7,254 nt of DNA from assembly GCA_003527555.1 (NCBI GenBank), contig DPWT01000183.1:1-7254 (forward strand), read 5' to 3'. This document shows positions 1 to 5,757 of this stretch, in pieces (positions within the stretch are counted from its first letter, which is position 1; every line of letters starts with the position of its first letter). A program made the position numbers and the translations under genes. This stretch comes from Verrucomicrobiales bacterium (lineage in GTDB: Bacteria > Verrucomicrobiota > Verrucomicrobiia > Verrucomicrobiales > Akkermansiaceae). The notes beneath the pieces were generated by a model. That model was not told the origin of the DNA. It saw only the letters and a list, made by a program, of their open reading frames with translations, and searched no databases.

Positions 1-1052
1 TCAGTTACACCACTGCGTTCACGACCATGAGTAATGTTAGGTAAACTAGTTTTTATGAATTTACCATCCCAGCTTTTTTGAATCAAATTGATCCTAACAT
101 CTAACGGAGGATGTGTTGCCAGACCGTAGCTAAACATGCAGCTATCAGCAAATAGCAGATGACTCATCTCGGCTACTTTAGCTGCCTTTATTTTTGATCC
201 ATACTTTAGGCCACCTATTTTTTTTAAAGCCCCTGCAATACCATCAGCATTGCGCGTGAACTGTACCGCAGCAGCGTCCGCAAGATACTCGCGCTGACGC
301 GAAATAGCCGCTTGGATCAGCCTGCCAAAAAACACACCCACACTCCCCACGATCATGAGTCCACCGCCCATAACCATGACCGCAAGTATGATCCCACCTC
401 CTCCTTTATCACTGCGTGATCTGCGTATACCAGAGTAACGAACCACGTCGAATAGCATACGACCAACCATAGAAATGATAAGGATACCGAACAAAAAACC
501 CATTAACCGCATATTCAGCTTCATATCACCATTCAGGATATGGCTGAACTCATGTGCCACTACCCCCTGAAGCTCATCACGAGTGAGACGTTGTAAACAG
601 CCACGAGTCACAGCAACCACGGCATTTCCAGGCTCAGTGCCAGCTGCAAAGGCATTGATGCCGAGCTCATCATCCATAATCCACACCTGTGGCACTGCTA
701 TACCCGAGGCAATCGCCATTTCTTCTACCACATTTCTGAGCCTACGCTCATAGGTATCTGCAGTATGGGGATCTATTTGGCGTGCTCCCATATCTCGCGC
801 AACAATACTACCTCCACCGCTGAGCTGTACCGTCTTGAACAGACTTCCAGCACCCATGACTCCAACAGTCGCACCCGCCGTCAGAACAAACACACCAGGC
901 ATCCATAAACTTGCAGCCCCTCCTGAAAACAAGAGCACAATATACACTACACCATAAACCGATGTAATAATCCCAGCAATAGCGAGGATAAAATAGAATA
1001 CTAGCCACTTAGTACGCCGCCTAGCATCATCCTGTGCCTTGAAAAAATTCAT
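1..1052 (-). CDS. M48 family membrane zinc metallopeptidase (HtpX/Ste24-like), 3' end outside window
   Basis: Membrane-bound zinc endopeptidase of the M48 family, expected to take part in membrane protein quality control. The ATG at 1052 opens a frame that stays open to the left edge, giving 350 visible residues. There are four hydrophobic segments: about residues 17-42, 50-72, 183-201 and 222-246. The zinc-binding HEFSH motif is at 167-171, and the third ligand is probably E255 in the stretch REYLADAAAVQF, followed by D259. This arrangement (two N-terminal helices, HExxH, two more helices, then ExxxD) is that of HtpX-like proteases. The frame already exceeds the roughly 290 residues of E. 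coli HtpX, and the part after residue 255 resembles the longer M48 proteins encoded next to lemA, which carry an extra C-terminal region. It lies 41 bases after lemA on the same strand and is probably co-transcribed. No Shine-Dalgarno sequence precedes the start. The family call is firm; the substrate is unknown. Confidence 0.93.
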   Translation of the reverse strand, partial: MNFFKAQDDARRRTKWLVFYFILAIAGIITSVYGVVYIVLLFSGGAASLWMPGVFVLTAGATVGVMGAGSLFKTVQLSGGGSIVARDMGARQIDPHTADTYERRLRNVVEEMAIASGIAVPQVWIMDDELGINAFAAGTEPGNAVVAVTRGCLQRLTRDELQGVVAHEFSHILNGDMKLNMRLMGFLFGILIISMVGRMLFDVVRYSGIRRSRSDKGGGGIILAVMVMGGGLMIVGSVGVFFGRLIQAAISRQREYLADAAAVQFTRNADGIAGALKKIGGLKYGSKIKAAKVAEMSHLLFADSCMFSYGLATHPPLDVRINLIQKSWDGKFIKTSLPNITHGRERSGVT

Positions 1053-1076
1053 CAGAATTTACGGATTACTTAATAC

Positions 1077-1092
1077 CTCATATGCATATGAG
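1077..1092. repeat. Perfect 16-bp palindrome in the lemA-M48 gap
   Basis: The bases CTCATATGCATATGAG are exactly self-complementary. They begin one base after the lemA stop codon (minus strand) and end 24 bases before the M48 start. In RNA they would fold as a 6-bp stem with a UGCA tetraloop. No T-run follows in the minus-strand direction, so this is not a standard intrinsic terminator. It could be a protein binding site or an RNA processing hairpin; the sequence does not say which. Confidence 0.6.
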
Positions 1093-1093
1093 T

Positions 1094-1687
1094 TTAAAAT
1101 TCAACGCTCACCACTTCGCGCTCACTCTCGTCTGACACCTCAAAGAGAGTAGCTAACTGGAACTTGAACATTCCAGCAATGATGTTGGCAGGAAATACTT
1201 CAGTCTGGGTATTATACTCTGTGACCGCGTCATTGTAGGCCTGACGTGAAAACGCAACCTTGTTCTCGGTCGATGTCAGCTCCTCGCTAAGCTGTATCAT
1301 ATTGATATTACTCTTGAGGTCAGGATACGCCTCAGAGAGTGCAAACAATCTACCAAGAGCACTACCCAAACCACCCTCAGCAGCCATCAAAGCACCCATG
1401 GAGCTGGCGTCCTCGGTATTTACATTCTGGCGGGCACCACTGGCTGTATTTCTCGCATGAATCACAGCTTCAAGCGTCTCGCGCTCGTGTTTCATAAAAC
1501 CTTTTGCTGTTTCTACGAGATTTGGGATCAAGTCGTGTCGGCGTTTTAGTTGCACATCGATCTGAGCAAAGGCATTGCGATAGCGGTTTCGTAACTTAAC
1601 GAACCCGTTGTATATGGCCATCACCCAGAACAGGGCGATAAGAGCGATAACAGTCAATACGGAGATGATAATTATAAGTGCTGTCAT
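1094..1687 (-). CDS. lemA: LemA family membrane-anchored protein
   Basis: Full-length LemA protein of 197 residues, a usual size for the family. One N-terminal membrane helix (about residues 4-25) anchors a helical domain. Right after the anchor comes the family's most recognisable stretch, with R33, N34, A39, D44, V45, L47, then K48-R49-R50-H51-D52-L53-I54-P55-N56-L57; the helical bundle after it matches the family throughout. The ATG at 1687 gives the expected short start before the anchor; a Shine-Dalgarno sequence is absent. The biochemical role of LemA proteins is not settled. They are commonly encoded beside M48 proteases, as here, and are thought to act with them at the membrane. The gene is the first of a probable two-gene unit and is divergent from arsS. 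Confidence 0.96.
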   Translation of the reverse strand: MTALIIIISVLTVIALIALFWVMAIYNGFVKLRNRYRNAFAQIDVQLKRRHDLIPNLVETAKGFMKHERETLEAVIHARNTASGARQNVNTEDASSMGALMAAEGGLGSALGRLFALSEAYPDLKSNINMIQLSEELTSTENKVAFSRQAYNDAVTEYNTQTEVFPANIIAGMFKFQLATLFEVSDESEREVVSVEF

Positions 1688-1836
1688 GTTATGTAATGTT
1701 CGATTTTTCGAGAATAGACATTCTATAGATAACGCATACCTTAAGACATTGATCTGTCATTACCATTACAAAAACAGTCGAGGTTTGTAACTTTTTGCCA
1801 AGCTTTTCAGTAACTTGGACGCCCTTTTATTCTATT
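1688..1836. promoter_or_regulatory. Divergent intergenic region, lemA / arsS
   Basis: These 149 bases must carry the promoters of lemA (leftward) and arsS (rightward), because both genes begin here on opposite strands. I could not pick a convincing -35/-10 pair on either strand. The sequence GTAACTT occurs twice, at 1787-1793 and 1810-1816, and the short inverted repeat CCAAG/CTTGG lies at about 1798-1818 just before the arsS start. Both are too short to assign an operator. No arsenic-responsive ArsR-type site could be recognised by eye. Confidence 0.35.
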
Positions 1837-2805
1837 ATGACCAACAACTTTCATGCTGCTCTCGCCCGCTCTAATTCCCTGCTATCACGGGGTCGCCCTC
1901 AGATCCTCCAGCTAAACACTGGCAAGTTGTGTAACCTCAGATGCATTCACTGCCACGTAAATGCTGGACCTGCTCGCAAGGAGATCATGACTGACACAAC
2001 CATCGATCAAATTCTAGCTTGGTTTGAAAAGACTGATATCCCAACACTCGACCTAACCGGCGGCACACCAGAGATGACCCCTGGGTTCAGGTATCTGGTC
2101 GATTCCGTTCGCAACTTCGCCCAACCACGCGAGGTGATGACTCGACTGAACGCCACCATCATCAACGAACCCAGCTACGATTGGATACCCGAGTATCACG
2201 CCCGCCACGGTATCACTATCATTGCATCCATGCCCTGCTACTCCCCAGACAACGTCAACGAACAACGCGGCGACGGAGTTTTTGATTCATCTATCAAGGC
2301 ATTCCAAAAACTCAATACGCTCGGCTATGGTAAAGATCCACGACTACCAATGCATTTTGTCTACAACCCAAATGGCGCCTCTCTTCCACCCAAACAGCTC
2401 GAGCTGGAAGCCGACTACAAACGTGAAATGCAGAAACACTTCGGAATTGTATTCAACGACCTCTACTGCATCACCAACATGCCGATCGCTCGCTTCAAGT
2501 CGTATCTCAAACGCAACCAACAATTAGATGAATACATGCAGCTGCTGCGTGACTCATTCAACCCTACAACTGTCGACGGCTTGATGTGTCGAAACACCAT
2601 CAACACCTCATGGACCGGAGAAGTGTTTGATTGCGATTTTAACCAGATGCTCAAAATCGGTCTGAAAAACCCATCCAATGAATCACCTCTGATGGTATGG
2701 GATATCAATCCAGAAACCTACGACCAAATCGCTATTCTTACAGCCGACCACTGCTTCGGGTGCACCGCGGGCAGTGGATCGTCTTGTAGTGGAAGCCTAC
2801 AATAA
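1837..2805 (+). CDS. arsS: Arsenosugar biosynthesis radical SAM protein, ArsS family
   Basis: Radical S-adenosylmethionine enzyme of 322 residues. In characterised ArsS proteins the 5'-deoxyadenosyl radical is joined to dimethylated arsenic, the committed step to arsenosugars. The radical SAM cluster motif CxxxCxxC is C32, C36, C39, followed by HVNAGP, the ArsS version of the motif. SAM-binding GGTPE is at 75-79 in LDLTGGTPE. The C-terminal part has the family's second cysteine set: C251, C266, then CFGC (C306, C309) and SSC (C317), probably for additional cluster or substrate binding. Some family members are selenoproteins; here the visible positions are cysteine codons and the frame contains no internal TGA. 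The frame can be extended to a TTG at 1795, but the ATG at 1837 gives the normal length. No Shine-Dalgarno sequence is seen. The arsenic methyltransferase ArsM that usually accompanies it is not in this window. Family call firm; substrate inferred. Confidence 0.9.
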   Translation: MTNNFHAALARSNSLLSRGRPQILQLNTGKLCNLRCIHCHVNAGPARKEIMTDTTIDQILAWFEKTDIPTLDLTGGTPEMTPGFRYLVDSVRNFAQPREVMTRLNATIINEPSYDWIPEYHARHGITIIASMPCYSPDNVNEQRGDGVFDSSIKAFQKLNTLGYGKDPRLPMHFVYNPNGASLPPKQLELEADYKREMQKHFGIVFNDLYCITNMPIARFKSYLKRNQQLDEYMQLLRDSFNPTTVDGLMCRNTINTSWTGEVFDCDFNQMLKIGLKNPSNESPLMVWDINPETYDQIAILTADHCFGCTAGSGSSCSGSLQ

Positions 2806-2873
2806 AAGCCCTAATATTCATCGGCTATGTCACAATCTTCACGCCGCTTGTGTTAGTGCGATTATCATCATCG

Positions 2874-4295
2874 CTACACGACAGAAGCCTTAAACTTCTG
2901 ATAGGCAGCCAATGCCCCGTCCCGCCCTTCGTTTATATCAATCATACGTTCAGGGTAAGTCACCCCAAGTTTGATGCCATAGCACTCCAGCTCAATGGGA
3001 GTAAGACTCCATGGTTCATTGATTCTACCATCAGGAATACCAGCCAGCTCCGGAACGTATTTTCTAACATAATCACCATTACTGTCAAAACGTTCGGCCT
3101 GTCGCAATGGGTTAAATACACGAAAATAAGGCGCAGCATCAGCCCCACACCCAGAAACCCACTGCCATCCCATTATGTTGTTTGGCAGGTCCGCATCAAC
3201 CAGCTTATTCCAGAACCAATCAGCGCCGCCCACCCAATTCTGAAGAAGATGCTTAACGAGAAACGACCCGACAACCATGCGAGCGCGATTGTGCATCCAG
3301 CCAGTCTCCCAGAGCTGTCGCATGGCGGCGTCAATAATCGGAAATCCAGTTTGCCCTCTTCGCCAACGTTCAATTTTATCCTCATCATGCGCCCATGGAA
3401 ACTGCTCATATTCAGGCCGTAACGGTCGAGTTACTGAATGTGGGAAGTGATAGATTAAATGGTGTGCAAAATCGCGCCAATACAGCTGACGCAGGTAGCC
3501 ATTATTTACAGCCTCTCCCATTGAAACTAACCTATGATAAATTTCCCTCACTCCGAGCTGACCGAAGTGCAAGTATGGTGAAAGCATAGATGTGCCATCC
3601 AAAACTAACATATCTCGATTGTCTTCATATTCTGTCACAGCACCGCTCGCGAAATCCGCCAGCCGATTGAGCCCAGCTTGACGTGATGGCGTCCAAGTTT
3701 CATGAAATTTTGCACACCAGTTTATTTCGGGTAATAGTTGAAGTTTTTCTAACATTACACCACATGACTTTACAAAATTTGAGCCTGAAAGATTCACTTC
3801 ACACGGATCATCCACCGGTATCTCACGACAAAATTTCCAATATGGCGTGAAAACTTGATACGGCTTGCCAGATTTATTTTTAATCGCATGCGGCTCGTTA
3901 AGAACGCCGCCATGAAAGCTGTGAACTTCAACACCATCAGTTTGTAACTTTTTCTTAATAGAACCATCTAATTTAGTCGCATGCGGCTGGTAACGCCTAT
4001 TCCAAAAAACAGCATCAATATCAAACTCCCCCACAATACCTAACAAAACATCTTCAACGCTTTTCCCTTGGTCAAAATGCAAGCCGCCACCAAAAAGTTT
4101 CAACTCAGCATCCAAATCTTCAAGTGCATGATGCAGCCACCACTTAGACGCCTCACCTTCACTCAATTGCGATGACTGCTCAACCCCGTGAATATACACC
4201 GGCAGAATGTCAGCACCAGTCTCAACAGCTGCAGCCAGTGCTGGGTTATCTTTTAGACGAAGGTCACGGCGAAACCAGACAAGAACACGTTTCAT
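2874..4295 (-). CDS. phrB: Deoxyribodipyrimidine photolyase (cryptochrome/photolyase family)
   Basis: Light-driven DNA repair flavoprotein of 473 residues, close to E. coli PhrB (472). The N-terminal Rossmann-like domain opens with LVWFRRDLRLKDNPAL. The FAD domain contains TGFPIIDAAMRQL, WMHNRARM and GWQWVSGCGADAAPYFR. By alignment the electron-transfer tryptophans are all present: W301, W354 and W377 (E. coli W306, W359, W382), and N373 matches the flavin-facing N378. Lesion-site residues W273, N336 and M340 fit a cyclobutane-dimer photolyase, and the histidine pair typical of (6-4) photolyases is absent. The contact usually filled by Glu (E. coli E274) is Gln270. The antenna region NRRYQPHATKLD differs from the E. 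coli folate site, so the antenna pigment is uncertain and the protein may belong to a class I-related (class III-like) branch. I chose the ATG at 4295; an in-frame ATG at 4340 would add 15 residues unlike the family. Convergent with arsS. Confidence 0.95.
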   Translation of the reverse strand: MKRVLVWFRRDLRLKDNPALAAAVETGADILPVYIHGVEQSSQLSEGEASKWWLHHALEDLDAELKLFGGGLHFDQGKSVEDVLLGIVGEFDIDAVFWNRRYQPHATKLDGSIKKKLQTDGVEVHSFHGGVLNEPHAIKNKSGKPYQVFTPYWKFCREIPVDDPCEVNLSGSNFVKSCGVMLEKLQLLPEINWCAKFHETWTPSRQAGLNRLADFASGAVTEYEDNRDMLVLDGTSMLSPYLHFGQLGVREIYHRLVSMGEAVNNGYLRQLYWRDFAHHLIYHFPHSVTRPLRPEYEQFPWAHDEDKIERWRRGQTGFPIIDAAMRQLWETGWMHNRARMVVGSFLVKHLLQNWVGGADWFWNKLVDADLPNNIMGWQWVSGCGADAAPYFRVFNPLRQAERFDSNGDYVRKYVPELAGIPDGRINEPWSLTPIELECYGIKLGVTYPERMIDINEGRDGALAAYQKFKASVV

Positions 4296-4383
4296 GGATG
4301 ATAATATTACGCGATTTGTGGGTTTATCAAGTGCAGACATATGTTACTGCGTTTAGTCTGAAGAAAACTATTCACCGCTAAAT

Positions 4384-4409
4384 CCAGAATTGAGTATAGC
4401 ACCAGAATT
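4384..4409 (-). promoter_or_regulatory. Extended -10 site flanked by a direct repeat, upstream of photolyase gene
   Basis: On the minus strand TGCTATACT (4401-4393) matches an extended -10 element (TGnTATAAT, one mismatch). It would start a transcript with a leader of roughly 90 bases before the photolyase ATG. No good -35 is visible, which is tolerated by extended -10 promoters. The -10 is bracketed by two exact copies of an 8-mer, reading AATTCTGG on this strand (plus-strand CCAGAATT at 4384-4391 and 4402-4409), 18 bp apart. Such placement would suit a repressor or other regulator, but two 8-mers in AT-rich sequence could be chance. Confidence 0.4.
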
Positions 4410-4436
4410 AGCTGTAATTATGCATAGTTACTCCAA

Positions 4437-4901
4437 TCATCCCTCACTACTGTGAGCGACTAAGTGCAGATTTGAGATTCCCATTTTAGAAAACTCTTCC
4501 CAAAAACGCTTCACGTATGGCTCAGCCAGCTGTTTGCGTTCCTCATCATCCATATTATTGATTTTTTCCATCCCATAACGTTTACCCGATTCACGTTCAG
4601 CCATGCGGGCGGTCAGCTCCTCCCAAAATATCTCATTACGCATTTCGTCATAACACTGCGCGTAAAATGATACATCCTCATCATCTTTTCGTAGTCTTAG
4701 CCGCTGCCGTTCAGAATCATTTTCCACTCTTTGCCCCTGACCATTGTGCTGCAAACGAGATAAAATTTTTTCGAGCATATCGTCAAACCTAGCCACACCA
4801 GCCTCAGCTCCAGGTTTGTGATTCCAATACGTCGCCCAGCAAGCGAGTGTCATCATTTCAGACAAAGTAATTAGTTCATCATCCGTAAAACGTATATGCA
4901 T
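4437..4901 (-). CDS. Hypothetical protein, charged and helical, family not recognised
   Basis: Predicted soluble protein of 154 residues if begun at the ATG at 4901 (MHIRFTDDELITL). I do not recognise the family. There is no signal peptide or membrane segment in this version. The N-terminal part has an ordered look (TLACWATYWNHKPGAEAG, with paired tryptophans). The middle and C-terminal parts are very rich in Glu, Lys and Arg, probably long helices, with an aromatic FWEEL/RFWEEF pattern repeated near residues 92 and 136. The frame remains open upstream to about 4985: an ATG at 4949 or a TTG at 4967 would add a short hydrophobic N-terminus, and the TTG has a GGAGG 11 bases before it (complement of 4979-4983). 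The true start is therefore uncertain. The gene lies 141 bases upstream of the photolyase gene on the same strand, so read-through is possible, but no functional link is shown. Codon use and length support a real gene. Confidence 0.72.
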   Translation of the reverse strand: MHIRFTDDELITLSEMMTLACWATYWNHKPGAEAGVARFDDMLEKILSRLQHNGQGQRVENDSERQRLRLRKDDEDVSFYAQCYDEMRNEIFWEELTARMAERESGKRYGMEKINNMDDEERKQLAEPYVKRFWEEFSKMGISNLHLVAHSSEG

Positions 4902-5057
4902 AGCAGTAAGAGGTAAAAGAGCGAAATGAAGATTCAAGACTTTTCCCATAACCAAGCCCACATTCAAACAATAAGGTGCCTCCAATTCTTATCATTTCTG
5001 GGGTTAGAACAGCTCATACATCAATACTAAAGCCGATAAGAATATCATTCGTATTGC

Positions 5058-5086
5058 TTAACACCTATCCTCTACCCTCTTATAAA
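5058..5086 (+). promoter_or_regulatory. Near-consensus sigma-70-type promoter
   Basis: TTAACA at 5058-5063 and TATAAA at 5081-5086 each differ from the consensus hexamers (TTGACA, TATAAT) by one base, and the spacer is 17 bp, the optimum. A transcript would start near 5093. That leaves a leader of about 225 bases before the membrane protein ATG at 5318, and it places the start-less coding-like frame at the very front of the transcript. It probably drives the membrane protein-mnmH-tatD run. Predicted by eye only. Confidence 0.6.
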
Positions 5087-5130
5087 AAACGATTAATTTC
5101 ATAATTCCGTATACAATAAAACCATTTTTA

Positions 5131-5292
5131 GAACAAAAAGCGCTCGACCATCTGCACGAAAAAGCGCAATCCTACCACTACGCAGCTGATGCAGCTAAGC
5201 TACGCACTCGTATCTTCAATTTTATTGATGACGCATGCCCGAACTCACGCCAAGCTTCAAGATCAGCTCGCCCCACAGATAAAACCAAATAG
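5131..5292 (+). pseudogene. Coding-like open frame with no start codon (gene remnant or non-canonical small ORF)
   Basis: Reading from 5131 gives 53 sense codons and a TAG at 5290-5292. The translation looks protein-like: an alanine-, histidine- and lysine-rich helical first half, then AADAAKLRTRIFNFIDD, then a Ser/Arg-rich tail. Codon choice (GCG, CTC, GAC, CAC, TAC, CGC, ATC, TTC) resembles the neighbouring genes. The frame is open further left to about 5087, but that part is AT-rich promoter-like DNA and has no ATG, GTG or TTG; only ATA and ATT codons occur. It is out of frame with the downstream membrane protein gene. It could be the tail of a decayed gene, a small gene whose start was lost or misread, one starting at a rare codon, or chance. 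I assign no function. Confidence 0.3.
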
Positions 5293-5317
5293 AAACCCTC
5301 AAAACTTAACTAAAATC

Positions 5318-5734
5318 ATGGAAAAATACGAAATTTATCGCCTCATTCACTTCACTGGCATCTTTGTGCTAATGTTTGCCTTCGGTTCACTTTTCACTGG
5401 AGAAAAATCTACTAAAGCTGCCGCAATTGGTCACGGTATCGGGCTAATTCTCATCCTGCTGGGTGGGTTCGGAATGCACTCATCACCCATTGGTGGCGAG
5501 TTGAAACTAAAAGACACCTACAACTTGATTTATGGCACCAAGTGGCCGCTATGGCTTCTACTTAAGGTCGTAATTTGGGTCTTACTCGGTGGTGCCATAG
5601 TCCTTGCTAAGCGCCGTCTCATCAAAGGAGCTTTCGCGTGGATTCTGATAATAGGATTGGCACTCGGCAGTTACCTCTTAGCTTACAAAAAACCAGCTAT
5701 GGGTAACACGCCCACATCAGAACAATCTAAGTAA
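5318..5734 (+). CDS. Small integral membrane protein, four helices, function unknown
   Basis: A 138-residue protein with four likely membrane helices: about residues 9-27, 37-53, 77-97 and 105-122, with a short basic loop (AKRRLIK, 97-103) between the last two and a polar tail. H11 at the head of helix 1, H39 at the head of helix 2, H54 after it and K83 within helix 3 recall small four-helix families such as SirB2 or CopD-like proteins, but I cannot assign it to either. I chose the ATG at 5318 (MEKYEIYRLIHFTGIF) because it places the first helix directly at the N-terminus. The frame is open to an ATG at 5189, but those extra 43 residues look non-coding and overlap the other coding-like frame. 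No Shine-Dalgarno sequence. It ends 23 bases before the mnmH ATG and is probably co-transcribed with it. Confidence 0.82.
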   Translation: MEKYEIYRLIHFTGIFVLMFAFGSLFTGEKSTKAAAIGHGIGLILILLGGFGMHSSPIGGELKLKDTYNLIYGTKWPLWLLLKVVIWVLLGGAIVLAKRRLIKGAFAWILIIGLALGSYLLAYKKPAMGNTPTSEQSK

Positions 5735-5757
5735 TTTTGCCAACATCACGTTTCGCC

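Larger units (their letters stand above)
4902..5317. other. Divergent intergenic region of about 400 bases
   Basis: This stretch separates the leftward hypothetical gene from the rightward membrane protein gene. Its left part (4902-4985) may belong to the hypothetical gene if an upstream start is used. The middle holds the plus-strand promoter at 5058-5086. The part from 5131 to 5292 looks like coding DNA without a start codon. I found no tRNA, no intrinsic terminator and no recognisable riboswitch. The base composition shifts from AT-rich around 5040-5130 to more GC-balanced from 5131 onward. Confidence 0.6.

Noticed and set aside
808..1008. Minus-strand open frame of 66 codons
   Set aside because: It lies wholly inside the M48 protease gene in another frame and gives a cysteine/tryptophan-rich, non-protein-like translation.
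1787..1818. GTAACTT direct repeat and CCAAG/CTTGG inverted repeat before arsS
   Set aside because: They are too short and irregular to claim as an operator without comparison to relatives.
1795..1836. Extension of arsS to a TTG at 1795
   Set aside because: It adds 14 residues not expected for the family, and the ATG at 1837 gives the usual distance to the CxxxCxxC motif.
2222..2708. Several open frames of 60-100 codons on both strands within arsS
   Set aside because: They are shadows of the arsS coding sequence, whose motifs are unambiguous.
2858..2874. Possible terminator hairpin between the convergent arsS and photolyase genes (GCGAT / ATCGC stem)
   Set aside because: The stem has only 5 bp, the loop is 7 bases, it touches the photolyase stop codon, and no T-run follows on either strand.
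2850..3589. Plus-strand open frames of 190 and 64 codons opposite the photolyase gene
   Set aside because: They are antisense shadows of a well-conserved photolyase region.
4443..4456. Hairpin CTCAC-TACT-GTGAG at the end of the hypothetical gene
   Set aside because: It lies within the last codons of the gene, has a 5-bp stem and no following T-run, so it is not a credible terminator.
5189..5317. N-terminal extension of the membrane protein to the ATG at 5189
   Set aside because: The extra 43 residues look unlike a protein leader for a four-helix membrane protein, and the DNA fits better as coding in another frame (5131-5292).
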